This document shows, in pieces, positions 8,685 through 19,652 of a DNA stretch of 64,000 nucleotides (positions are counted from its first letter, which is position 1; each line of letters starts with the position of its first letter). The stretch is from NCBI GenBank assembly GCA_015852425.1, contig JAAAIG010000062.1:1-64000 (forward strand). Direction: 5' to 3'. The DNA is from Gryganskiella cystojenkinii. Lineage: Eukaryota; Mortierellomycota; Mortierellomycetes; Mortierellales; Mortierellaceae. The translations under genes and the position numbers were made by a program. The notes under the pieces were generated by a model. The model was not told where the DNA came from, searched no databases, and saw nothing but the letters and a program-made list of their open reading frames with translations.

Positions 8685-11036
8685 ATGGAGAACCCCTCAG
8701 AGACCACAACCGTACACTCGGACGAGTCACGTTTGCTGAACGATCGACATTCTGCCTCCAATGATTCCAATCCTAGTGAAATATTCGAAGCGAACCCAGG
8801 ATCAAGTAAATCTACAGAGATCGCGGCACCTGCAACAAGATCAATAGAAAAAAATATCGTTCTTCCAGAAGAAATCCTCGAAAAAATTTGTCAAGAGCTC
8901 AGTCAGTCCACTCTTCGACATTGTCTACAGCATGTGTCCCGGCGATGGCACCGGGTTTGTTTTCGATTTATCCATCGGGTCGCTCGCTGGAAACCATCTA
9001 TGGATCCGTCTGCCGACCAAGAGACACTGATGAGACTCCAGTCTGGAGTAAACACACTAGAGTTCGATCTTGATGACGGCGAGATCGGCGACAGTCTTCT
9101 TCGAATGAACAGTAGTGCCTTATCATTCTTTGCCTCGTTCTCTGCCACAAAAGTCATGACCATCCTCCAAAAGATCGAAGCCTGGACTCGGTTCCACGAA
9201 CAGCTAGCTGTGACAGGACAAGCACAACGTCTCCAAAAATTAGGCCTGTTGGCGACTCAGCAAGCGTTGTTGTATAGGAAGACAACTTTGTCGATTCTAC
9301 TTCCCCATCTCTTGGCGTTGCGAGTCTTGGACCTGCGAGGGAGGCTGGACATCGTCCCTGTTTTCGAAATCCTGGAAAGGTGCCGTGCCTTGGAGGAACT
9401 GCTAATCCAGGGTACAAGTGGACAGACCCCGCCGGTTCTTGTCGACCGTTTACGAGATGGTATCGAGGCTGCTGAGCTTCTCAATGGCGACGTTAATAGG
9501 AACAATGATGACGACGACAAACAGACGACGGGCGCTGCCAAATACCACAGGCTCTTGGTTTTTGATGTCCAGACCGTTACCGTCACCGAGAAGCTGTTGA
9601 TCCGTATTGGCCTGGCATGTCGTCGACTTCGAGTCTTCAAAGCCATTGACCTCAACCGTTCGAATGCTATCCGAGCAAGCGGCCAACGAGTCTCAAAGCC
9701 GATAAAGGAATCATCACTCTTTCACATGCTGTCCCGTCACTGTCTCGAACTAGAATGTGTTCGTATCACAGAGGGCAACAGCGGCGAGAACGATTATGAC
9801 CATCTCCTGAATGAACTCGAGCCTTACTTCCCCGAGATCTGTAAAATCAAATTGGACGCCGGCTATTGGCGTGCCCCTCGTGAAGTGGTCACGAGCTCGT
9901 TCTTAAAGCAAATCACGACCTTGGAGTTAATCCTGAACCACGACAGCAATCTTCCAGCCTATTTCACGCGTCATCCGATCCTGGATGTGTACCTCCGCCT
10001 GATGCCCAACCTCGAGCATTTGGTAGCACCTGGATTTAGAGCTGGGATTTCAGTCGAATATCTTTGGTTTGAACCAACGGAATCAGCGTTTGAGGACGAC
10101 AATTACTCCCCTGGGAACGAAACGGAAGAGGAAGGGCCAGAGACTGCTGATCAGAGCATGAATTTGAAGTCTCGGCGTAGTATCGATGAACACTTGAGGT
10201 CGAATCGACGTCGGGAAATGAAAACAGAAAGGCGAGCCATGCTCACCTCACGTTCGCATCCTTGTCCCACCACTAAAGAGGAAGAGAGCTTCCCGTTGGT
10301 CTGGCAATGTCAAAAATTGAGGACTTTCGATGCCTTTCTTCTCAGTCCTATGAGGGGTGATGTCTTGTGCTATTTCTCGTATTACCTTCAACTGAATCGA
10401 CTCTTCGGCCTATTGACCGTACTCAGGATTCGAGTTGAAGACTTTCATTTTGGGCAGAACAAGATGCGACCTTACATGAAGGTGACTCCCCCACCTCGTC
10501 CACTTCTGTCCCTACCATCAACAATGCCGTCGCCTCCCACATCTATGACTACGACCCCAGACTATCGGACCAGATCGAGTATCTTGAGTCAGGTCGTGAA
10601 CGCCAATAGTTGGAATCATCAACACTCCACTCTTCATGTCCGCCCAGGGCAAGAACAGTTATTCAAGCCACTGACTCCTCGCGCGGAACCAGAGCGATTC
10701 AATAACCATCTGAAACGACTCTTGGGACAGTTACCCTTACTCGAACAAGCCACTTTCCTGGTTCAATATTTGCAGGGCGTGCCGGAAGCCCACGATTTCG
10801 AGTTTCTGAGAAAGAAGGACGAGTATGATCCGTCGACAATGTCTTCCTCTTCCTCTTCCTCTTATGCAGCTGCGACAACATTATGTCCTCGATTGCAATC
10901 TTTTCATATCCGGTACCAGGTATCTTCGGTCTTCATCTCGAATTTTACAGAGGTTGTCGCAGGCATGCAAAAGATCCGACCTGAGGTCGAGTTTCAGATC
11001 AAGAAGTTGGATCGAATTCAGTTTGCAAGATCTTGA
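8685..11036 (+). CDS. F-box protein with leucine-rich-repeat-like body
   Basis: 783 residues in a single exon, starting at MENPSET. An acidic, Ser-rich N-terminus of about 57 residues precedes an F-box at about 58-103 (LPEEILEKICQEL, then HVSRRWHRVC), which would dock the protein to Skp1 in an SCF ubiquitin ligase. The rest has irregular Leu/Cys-rich segments typical of divergent LRRs (RHCLELECVRITEG and similar), interrupted by an acidic linker, a basic stretch around 10190-10260, a Pro/Thr-rich linker near 10490-10560 and a Ser run near 10845-10865. The substrate cannot be inferred. Large families of such intronless F-box/LRR genes are common in Mortierella-type fungi. An in-frame ATG at 8508 exists but adds only hydrophobic leader-like sequence. 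Confidence 0.8.
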   Translation: MENPSETTTVHSDESRLLNDRHSASNDSNPSEIFEANPGSSKSTEIAAPATRSIEKNIVLPEEILEKICQELSQSTLRHCLQHVSRRWHRVCFRFIHRVARWKPSMDPSADQETLMRLQSGVNTLEFDLDDGEIGDSLLRMNSSALSFFASFSATKVMTILQKIEAWTRFHEQLAVTGQAQRLQKLGLLATQQALLYRKTTLSILLPHLLALRVLDLRGRLDIVPVFEILERCRALEELLIQGTSGQTPPVLVDRLRDGIEAAELLNGDVNRNNDDDDKQTTGAAKYHRLLVFDVQTVTVTEKLLIRIGLACRRLRVFKAIDLNRSNAIRASGQRVSKPIKESSLFHMLSRHCLELECVRITEGNSGENDYDHLLNELEPYFPEICKIKLDAGYWRAPREVVTSSFLKQITTLELILNHDSNLPAYFTRHPILDVYLRLMPNLEHLVAPGFRAGISVEYLWFEPTESAFEDDNYSPGNETEEEGPETADQSMNLKSRRSIDEHLRSNRRREMKTERRAMLTSRSHPCPTTKEEESFPLVWQCQKLRTFDAFLLSPMRGDVLCYFSYYLQLNRLFGLLTVLRIRVEDFHFGQNKMRPYMKVTPPPRPLLSLPSTMPSPPTSMTTTPDYRTRSSILSQVVNANSWNHQHSTLHVRPGQEQLFKPLTPRAEPERFNNHLKRLLGQLPLLEQATFLVQYLQGVPEAHDFEFLRKKDEYDPSTMSSSSSSSYAAATTLCPRLQSFHIRYQVSSVFISNFTEVVAGMQKIRPEVEFQIKKLDRIQFARS

Positions 11037-11383
11037 GTGGGGCGCGACTCGTATACTTGTTAAATAAAACATATGCATAGTTGGATATGGATGGTATATA
11101 CGAATGATATTATAATGAACAATATGGACATGAAAAGATAGATCATAAGGGCATAAGAGTCATGACAAGTAAATGAGCAGAGGAGTCGTGAAGTTTGTCG
11201 ATCCTATGTACAAAAAAAGGAAGGCGTTTGGGTGTAGTATTTATCACGTGGTATGGTTGGTATGTTGTATGTGCTTGTGTGTGTGTTGATGATGAATATG
11301 ATATATGTGTCGTGGGCGACGCCTCCAGCCGGTCATGAGAAAAAAGCCATCGCGTCCTCCTATTTCCCTTCGTCTCTCTCTCT
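11037..11383. other. convergent 3' region of F-box and PPTase genes
   Basis: 347 bases between the two stop codons; A/T-rich 5' half, then a GT-rich stretch (11240-11300). No gene. Confidence 0.6.
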
Positions 11384-13680
11384 TTACGAGAACGATGAGG
11401 GGTATGGCACCGCGTTCTTCAGTAACTCGTTCCAATCAAATTGTTTCACTAATGATCCGTCCATCACTGCTCCAGCACCTTCCATCTCGGTCTGGGCCGC
11501 GATCGCATAACAGTGGTTGTCATCCAAGAGAGCCTCCTCAAATGACCACCCTTCCTCGGGGAAGTTCGGTGATGGTTCATGGACCTCGATCCGAGTCGAA
11601 AGGATGGGTTTTGCTGTTACTCTGTTCTGCTGAATCGAGAATTCGAATGACTTAAGGTTAAAGTCGATGCCGACACCGAGGGCCTTGACAGTCGATTCCT
11701 TAAGACACCACATCCTATAGAATCGCTTCAGCTGATTAATTGTATTTGAAGGCGCCGCCGGGTCGTTGTCTGCGTCTGTCATAAATTGCATTTCCTTTGA
11801 GGTAAACTGTTTGTTGTTGTTTTGTAGTTGTCGTCGTCGTCGATGTTGTTGTTGATGGCGAGAGAAAGAAATTAGACCGTTACACATCCGTCGCGATGAC
11901 GACACGAATGTCACAAATGCAAGGGGCGGACAAAGGAGTGTTCAAGGGAGAGGGCGAAGAGTGAGGAAAGAAATAGGTCAGTCACGGTTTCGTCTTTTTT
12001 GCTTCCCTATCATGCGCCTCCTCGACAAAAACTCTTGAGAGCCAAATGGCGATTGGAGCTTGCTGGGCTTTTCGGAAAGGAAAGAAAGAAAATTTTCACG
12101 GTACCTGATCCAAGAAACAGGCAGAGAACGTCTCAAAGGATTCTCCTGGAACTTGCTCTTGAAAATCCATGACATCAACGCCGAGTCGAGCCGTGCTCTC
12201 CAAGGATGTGTCACCGACAAAGATGACCCAATCGCCATGATGGGAGATATTGAAACTAACATTCTTGAGATGCTCTGGTTGCGTCTAAATTGTTTTATGG
12301 GAACCAAAGGAAAAAGAGGTCGGAAAAAAATAATAATAATGGTTACTATTTGCCGATGCGGCACAAAACAACCTCCAATGGTCCAAAAAAAATGACGCAC
12401 TTTGTGACCCAAAAGAGCGGGAAAGCGACAGAGGAAAGAAAAAAAAGTAGCGGGATGAAGATGACAAAAATATTCGAGAGGCTGACGGTGTGTCCCATTC
12501 CACCAATTGGCCGTTGAGCTCATGCCGAAAAAGAACACAGTAAAGGGGTGTGGAGGAGAGACGAACAAGTAGGATGACAAAGGAATGAGGGGACTCAAAG
12601 GGTCATCCTGAATATTTTTTGTTGTGTGACCCTGATCGGGTTCAAAGATCTCAGAGTTGACAGTGGTCCATGATTCTCATTTCCATGCTCCTTGTCTCAA
12701 CACCCCTACTTCGGCTTGTGTGGCTGTGAAAGTAAAACGGTGTCCTTTTCCCAATTTGTTACAATCCTTGTCCGATTTGTTCGATCATCTCTTTCGGGTG
12801 GAGGCGGACATCATTGGTCCAATGCGCGTCCAGCTTCTTCCCAGTTCGTTTTTTATCGTCCAGTCCGCCGTCCATCTTATCAAAAAACATACAGTCCTTG
12901 GCAGTCAGGGTCCCCGCACTCGTCAAATCCGTCAATATTTGTGCTTGTGCGACCTGGTGAGCCACAGTTATTTTGAATTGTGTCGACAACAGACATCATC
13001 GTTGGCGTCTCCCCTTCGTCTGTATCAGCTGGGCAGGAAGTCGAAGAGCGGCAATAAAAAAGTGAATCCAATTCCAATAAAGCTAGTACCGAATGATGCT
13101 GTGCCCTCACACAACATGTCCCCTGTTTTGTTGTTGTCTTTGTTTTTGTTTTTTGACGCTACCTCTGTTTTTTGACGTACCTCTCTCTGCTGGATCTTTT
13201 TTTTTTTACATTACCACACGCCCTCACACGCCACTTTCCATCTCCGTCCCTTCCCGTTGGATCATCCCCACAGTCGTCAATCATCCTTCCGCTCGATCTA
13301 GACCACATGTATGTCCCGGCCGACCAGATTCCCTCGAAATGGATATAATTGTGGCAGAACGTAAGACAAATAGAGAATATCCTTACTAAGATGGGCTTGT
13401 TGTTCTCGGTTCTGGAAAAGACCAACTTGTCCCAGCGACAACCATGATGGGCGGCAAAGAACGCATGGATCATCAACCGACCGATCAAGGCGCGTTTCAT
13501 ATCATCCTCCTGACGGAACTGGAGCAGTCGATCGGATTCCTGTTTGGGTAAGAAATTGAGGAGATTCGAGACCGGGACAATGTTGGGCTTATCGTCCTCG
13601 GTCAACGATGTCACCAAGGGTTCGATGTTCTCCAACAAAAGAGGTTGGCGGATATTAAACGCCCAACGCGCGATCGGCAT
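11384..13680 (-). CDS. 4'-phosphopantetheinyl transferase (Lys5/AASDHPPT type)
   Basis: Three exons, complement(join(11384..11806,12105..12272,13387..13680)), 294 residues. It transfers phosphopantetheine from CoA to carrier domains of fatty acid synthase, alpha-aminoadipate reductase and non-ribosomal peptide synthetases. Family motifs are in order: FNISHHGDWV (residues 105-114), GVDVMDF with the Mg-binding Asp131 (129-135), FTSKEM (155-160) and WCLKES (187-192). Length is normal for the Sfp/Lys5-like group. Intron 1 is 1,114 bases against 50-150 typical of this window and contains odd sequence (separate entry). In an oil-rich, peptide-making fungus this single enzyme may serve both primary and secondary metabolism. 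Confidence 0.88.
12628..12643. repeat. 16-base near-palindromic word, copy B (inside PPTase intron 1)
   Basis: Exactly GACCCTGATCGGGTTC, as at 6198-6213. Lies within the long PPTase intron, just outside the coding-like segment at 12650-13110. Confidence 0.5.
12650..13110 (-). pseudogene. possible coding relic inside the long PPTase intron
   Basis: On the minus strand a frame of 76 codons (12759-12989) reads like a soluble protein (for example MDGGLDDKKRTGKKLDAHWT); an adjoining frame reads on upstream to 13110. No family recognised and no intact gene can be assembled. Together with the 16-base word beside it, this suggests an insertion into the intron that has decayed. Confidence 0.25.
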
Positions 13681-14048
13681 AATCGGTGTCGTTGTATTTT
13701 CGAAAAGAAGTTAGAGGAGGTGGTTTTCTTATGGACTGTTGTAACGAGTCCTCTGGGGGTTATGAGAGAGAGGAGATGAAACGAGGGAGGGTTTTGCAGC
13801 AAAGGGGCGTTCTGAATCCTTTTTTTTTAGACTGGAAAAAAAGTGGTTGCTAGAAAAAAAGGTTGTTCTTGCGTGGTTGCGTGGTTGCGGGGTAGCGTTG
13901 GCGAATGCTGAGCGAAGAAACAAAAAATGAACTAAAGAGAAAGAGAGAGAGTTAAGTAATTTTTGGCGGGAAAGGGTACGAAGCCAGCAGACGCAGGAGA
14001 GAGGGTCGAAAAGAGGGGTGGTGGCAAGGATGATTTGAATTCGTTTCT

Positions 14049-14113
14049 TGTTATTGTTATTGTTATTGTTGTTGTCGTTGTCGTTGTTGTTGTTGTTGTT
14101 GCTGTTGTTGTTG
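14049..14113. repeat. GTT trinucleotide repeat (imperfect)
   Basis: About 65 bases of GTT/GTC/ATT triplets about 370 bases upstream of the PPTase ATG. On the minus strand it would read as an Asn-rich stretch, but nothing indicates it is translated. Confidence 0.8.
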
Positions 14114-14564
14114 ACGTTTGTGTGTAGCACTGGGCAGGGTCGGGGGACGAAAGCAGATGGAGACGGAAAAGGTGCAGGGTGCCGAGGAAGAGTGATGGGT
14201 TAGAGGATTAGTGAGTCAGCCAGGGCTGGGGACTGAAATCGAGAATGGAATGAATCAAGGACGAGAATGCAGCGTGAATGAGAGATCAGTGATTCGTAGA
14301 GGAGGGAGAGATAACGAATGAAGAAGGCTTTGAATGTGTATATGAATGAATGCAAAAAGAGAAAGGAAAAGAAAGGGAAAGAAAGGAAAAGAAGAAAGAG
14401 AGAGAGAGGGGGGGAAAAGTGGAAATGGGGAAAAGGACCCTTTATATTTCCGTATTAAGCTTTCTTCATAACATTCAGATCAACTGTTGTTCAAACAGAT
14501 ATGAATTTGCAGAACCCCCAGTTATGCGTTCCTGGAACGACCTTAATTACATATATATTTTCCA

Positions 14565-14592
14565 CTCTCTCGTCTCTCTCTCTCTCTCTCTT
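14565..14592. repeat. CT dinucleotide repeat
   Basis: About 28 bases, mostly (CT)n, in the gene-free region. Confidence 0.8.
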
Positions 14593-16187
14593 TCGCTCCT
14601 CCCTTTCTACCTTCCTCGTACGCAGGAGGCGACCGCTGGAAGAAAGAAGGGAGGAGGAGGAGTTAGATGGTGAAAGAGGAAGTGGATTTTTGAGTTGCGT
14701 GGTTCAAGGGGAAGCAAGTGAATTTGACGTAGAGTCGGTAGTTGGACAGGCAAGAGAAACTACGAAATATGTTATTATTGCGAACAGAGGGAAAGAACAA
14801 AGAAAATAGAAAAGAGAGGAGAGCGATGACGACAATGATGATGATGTCCGTATATCTTTTCTGCTGAACGTTTCTTTTTTTAACTTTTTTTTTTCTCTTT
14901 CTCTTGCTTCTTGTTGTGGTTCTGAAGAGACTCTTTTTTTTTTTTTTTTTTTTTTGTCCTTGCTGCAAGACAGCTTCAGAGAGTCCATTGGAGTGGTGGC
15001 ATGGTCCTGCATAAACGTCCTCTTTTTCTCCCTCTACTGCTTTGGGGAACATTTTACTCGTCTTTAGACACGTCGAAGCAAAAATTCTTTGGTGTGCGCA
15101 ATGCCGTGTTCCTGTCGTTGTTGCCAAAGGAATGACGAGTTGTTCTGCTCTCACTACGTGGATATCACCATTGATCCGTTTTCTCCTTTATGAATGTTCT
15201 GTCTTTTCTGTTGCACCTGATCCGTGACGCGATTTTTTTTTTTTTCTTTCCTTGTGGGACCTGATCCCAGTAATTTTTTGTTCACATTCTTGAAATGCTC
15301 TCTACTCAAAACGTTCTCTTCGTCGCTCCGCTGGCCGGCTGTGACATTATAAAATATTAATGCCTCGGGTCACCAGGTCAGGTCCTAGTACAGTATCCCG
15401 CCAGACGCCCTCTCGTTCGCTCACTCTCAATTGACCCCATCCAAAAAAAAAAAAAATGTTCCAGGCTCTCTACTTTTTTTTTCATTTCGTGTTGTTGAGA
15501 TTTGTTGATAGACATAAAAAAAGGTAGCTTCGCAGCGGGTACCTGGTATTGCACACCTGCGGCTCTCTCAATTTTTTTTTGTCCGGTCCTTATTCAAATT
15601 GCCCAATGCCTTTTGCAGCTCGCCTCATTTTGCGTCCTTTTGAAAATTTGGAGGACCCCGTTAGGCTAAAAAAATTAGAGTATACATTTGCCTAACTCTG
15701 AATCTTCTTGCACTTGTCATGCACTGGCTCTTTGCAGAGAAAGCCCACACTTTTCATTGGCCAATCGCTCCTCTTGGAAACGAACAGAGAACTAATCCAA
15801 AAAAAAAAAAAAAAAGCTGAAGGCAAAATGAAAGCTCCTTTCTATCTTTCTCTTCAGTCAATAGGGAGGTTGGCATCTGGTCTTGCACAGTACTAGACCA
15901 GAAAACCTGTAGAGAAATGGAAAGAGGGGCTACATGCATGACCTACAAGCCTCCGTCCCTCCTCCCCCTCTCTCGCATCCGTCATTTCCCCTGAATCAGG
16001 AACGGAGCATTAGCACTGCACACACGCACGCATACACGCATGTACGGCGTGGAAGGTTTCGATCTTAGAGGAAGGACCCCTCCCTTTCATTTGTTTCGAA
16101 CTCACTTTTCGTTTTTTGCGCCGAAAAAACCAACGCCACCAAAATCATTGGACAAGGTCACCTGACAACGTAAATGTTTTATGATTC

Positions 16188-19100
16188 TCAATCTCGAAGA
16201 AGCTCGGGATACTCGCGAGCCAATGAAGGGTAGAGAGAACTGGTTCTTCCCTCTTTCAGCTCGGCGTCTGTTGCTGTGTCCGTGAAGGCATTATGCCTCT
16301 TCTTGGGTCTGCTATCTCTGAGATTGCTATTGCTGCCGCCACCGCTGCTGCTACCTGTACTACTGTTGAGGCTCTTGTTGCTCCGGTTACTCGCAGTGCT
16401 GCTTCCAAATGACCTTTGTAGCGATGTCGCGCCCCTCAATCGAGACGTAAAAGAAAAGGGTCTCTTCTCCTCGTCTTGTTCGCCTCCTTCTTCATCCTCT
16501 GATTTATTCTTGTTCAAGGAACTGGCCATGGAGAGAAGACCTGAGGCGCCGACCCATTCCCAGACACGATGCATCTCTCCACGAACTTCCTGTGTGCTCA
16601 CTCGGACATTGGCGTTTTGATCCACAATCATCGAGACCTTGTCCCAGAGTTCCTGTCTTCTCAAGGCTGAATGGATCCCGGATAAGAGGGCGTCTCGCAA
16701 GTGGATCTGGGGAATATAAAGCTCCTCGTACAGGACCGGGTCCAGATAGTAAAAACGAGCTTGTTCCGATAACTTTTCCAGAATATGTTTGACAAGTCCG
16801 TTGATGATCTTGCGTTCCTCCCGTCGTTGAATTATGTGGCGTCGAAGGAGTAAGCCTGCTGTAACTAAAATCGAGGACACTAAAAAATCATTGACGGTAA
16901 AACGAGAGAGAAATGGTTTTTGTTAGTTTTAATATCATTGAAACGATGCGGAGCGAATTGTTTAAAAAATGATGTCTCGCTTACCGATAAGAGGCACTTG
17001 ATACTGGATGAGCCAACCGAGCACTGCCTGTCGAACGCGACAAGCCAACGGGCGGGCTGGCCGTAGCGATCGAAGGTAGGTCTCGCCAATCCCTTGCTCC
17101 TCTACAATCGTCGTCGTCCTCTTTCGCAACTCTTGCAATGCCAACTCCCAATATTGCTCAAAGTCTTTTTGGTTGATACTCGACTGAACATTGGATGTAT
17201 CAAATATAATGGGGGGTACATTAATATGTTAAAGCAAAAATACTTTTTTTTTGATGACCGAACTTGGCGGTAAAAAAAAAAAAAAAAACTGTCCAAGCAC
17301 CTACATCTTTCATAGATTCAATGATCTTCTTCAATTCCTCCATCGGTATCCGTTTCTGAGCCAACATCTCGGCCGATGAGGGTTGTTGGCTATATGTTGC
17401 ACATTCGACTTTGCCTGCTTGCTCACGGAGAATCAACTCGGTTGCGTCCGCCACCTGCAGGGATTGATACTCGCGCGCCTTGTCTAGAACGCAGATCTGA
17501 GGGATTGGCAGCATGTTGTTGAAGCTGAAGGGATGTGGCCTTAGAAGGTATTCCTTTGGACAAATAGGATCTTCCTTGGGTGAACGGCAGGTTGCATGGT
17601 CAGGACAAGGCATGCATACTGGGTATAGTTTGTCCATAATTTGCTCCACTAGAAGCACAGCGCAGGAAATGGAGTAGATATTAAGAAAACTACCCTTCTG
17701 GAACACAATATTCCATATAATCCCTTTTTTTTTTTTACCTCTCGTGAGATTGGTCGGGAGCGGGAGTTCGTTCGGTTGACAATAACCTACATCGAATCGC
17801 GTCTGACAGTACCAGAGTCCATATGAGAGCATGCAGACGGACATCAGGAGCCATAGAGGACCCAACTGCGAGGGATGTTGCCGCTCATTCTTTCTTGTCG
17901 ATCCAAATCCATGTCCATGTCCATGCCGGGATCGATAACTATCAACCCCCAGAGGTCTTGACGGGAGCAAAGAAAGATTCTCCATCGCCATCCTCTTGGT
18001 CTTTGCCAGCAGTGGAGACGATTGAAATTGTCGCCTCTCGAGTTCCTCCTGATTCACATGAGGTGTGGTATACTTGGGTGTCCTCATGTAGTTGGAAAAT
18101 GGCGTATTGTGATCTCGGGGTGTGTTGAAGAACCGATCCGTTTCTGAAATGTTCTCGTCTTCGTCCTCGCCATGGGCACGCGATTTCCGTCGACTTGATC
18201 TCCTGGGATTTGCAATTGAGGAGGATGTTGTGGATGAAGATCGAGAGGATTGACGTGATTTGGAGCGTCTCCGTCGCTCAGATTCGCTTCCACTCTGAAA
18301 CGGGTTCTCGTCTGAAAAGTTGTCGTTCTTTTTCTTTTTAGTTTTCTTTTCCTCGGATTTCTATAAAGGCCAACAAGGAGGGTGGTGGTCGTTTTAGTCC
18401 ATGTTTCAAAAAAAAAAAAAAACTGCAGTTCGCCGAGAATGTCAAAATTGACCTTTAACCGGCTCTCACTCTCTGATTGACTTGCCTTTCGTCGTGAGTC
18501 TTTGGAAGTGCTGCTGCTTTCAGATTTACCCTTTGACGCGAGTCTCTTGGACGATCTCCCTCGAGACATATCCGAATCGCTTCCTGTAGCTGCGTCAACA
18601 TCAAACAGCTATGCATGAGTCGGTAATGAAAGAGATGCATATAGTATTAAAATGTGAACGGAAACAGAGTCGATCGCATAGAATTGCGTGCATTGGTTGG
18701 AGTGTGGTAACGTGTTAACAAAAAACCTTTTTTTTTTTGTTTTCTTTCTTACCGAATTTTGGATCGCGTCTGGGATAGCAGGTCGCTGTTTCGTCTTGCC
18801 GGCAGCCACTGTCTTGTGCTCTGGATCGGATAACATCGACGATGCTGATGATTTGGAGGTGATCCTTTGAGTTACAGCGGATTCCAGGGGTTCTTTCGCA
18901 GACCTCTCGACCGGAGACAGAGTGCGGGGTTTACGCGCCAATTTCGACGATGAAGCAGCGGCAGACGTCGAACCGGCTTGGATTGGTAACGATGGGATCT
19001 TGAATTGTTTTTCAAGGATAGAGTCGTTTCCCTTGGTGTGCTCGGCTTCCCAATCTGCTCTTAATTGGCGTGTGAGAGGTCGGATGTGTTGTTCAAATAG

Positions 19101-19244
19101 GGCGACGAGTTGAGATTTTTTCACGTATCCTGTGGGGGCTTTGAAGTTGTGGGTGATGAGGAGGTTACGGAGACCATCCATGTCCATGGACCTTGGCTCA
19201 AAGTTTCGCTGCAGGTAGCGAGGCATGTCTCCTCCTGATGCCAT
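16188..19244 (-). CDS. inner nuclear membrane protein, Src1/Heh1 (MAN1-like)
   Basis: Six exons, complement(join(16188..16879,16985..17183,17305..17648,17739..18360,18453..18608,18753..19244)), 834 residues. The N-terminus has a helix-extension-helix/LEM-like module (MDGLRNLLITHNF to LVALFEQHIRPL, about residues 18-55). A long basic, Ser-rich linker follows with NLS-like KKTKKKK and RRRRSKSR. A first membrane segment lies near residue 385 (LGPLWLLMSVCMLSYGLWYC), then the lumenal MSC domain with the conserved FDVGYC and PxCxPCPDHATC, a second membrane segment (ILVTAGLLL), and a nucleoplasmic winged-helix-like C-terminus rich in Ser. It tethers chromatin to the nuclear envelope and takes part in pore assembly. 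The donor of exon 2 (GTCAAT) is weak. Head-to-head with the Pfs2 gene. Confidence 0.85.
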
Positions 19245-19652
19245 CGCGATTGTATGCTGGTTCCTGCTATTATTGAATAGTGTTTGTCCCTGATCGGTGT
19301 GGATGAGCGATGGAGTGGATGACGGTAAAAGTGGACGACTAAAAAAAGGCGACCGTCCAACTCCCGCTCTGTTCGACAGAAGTGGGCAAAGCGCGAAATT
19401 TGGAATCGAAAAAAATCGAATGACGTCACTTATTTTTTTTTGATCGTCGTCCATTTGATTTCGAGGGGGGTCTCTTTCTTTCGCCCTTTTACACGCGCAT
19501 TCATTCATCCATCCATCCATCATCCATCAACATCACTCGGACAACAAAGGGACCAAAGGGACAGGGTCTAATTGAAGACGAACAACCAAAAAGCAGAATC
19601 AGGATCGGAAGAAAAGCTCTATTCATAACCGCACCACATCCATAATAACATC
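19245..19652. promoter_or_regulatory. divergent promoter of SRC1-like and Pfs2-like genes
   Basis: 408 bases between the two ATGs. Contains GTCCCTGATCGGTGT at 19286-19300, related to the 16-base words at 6198 and 12628, 42 bases upstream of the SRC1-like ATG, and a TCCA/CATC-rich stretch near 19500. No clear TATA box. Confidence 0.5.

Larger units (their letters stand above)
13681..16187. other. 2.5-kb gene-free region rich in simple repeats
   Basis: PPTase promoter side and SRC1 3' side. Holds a (GTT)n block (14049-14113), a (CT)n block (14565-14592), a T run of about 20 (14934-14955) and several shorter A/T runs. Short open frames in it are low-complexity or overlap on both strands. No gene supported. 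Confidence 0.5.

Noticed and set aside
13729..14130. Asn-rich minus frame as a gene
   Set aside because: It is the translation of the GTT repeat and lies in the PPTase leader region.
14934..14955. Long T run (and A runs at 2885, 46750) as poly(A) tails of retroposed copies
   Set aside because: Such homopolymers occur throughout the intergenic DNA here, with no flanking duplications or gene-like body.
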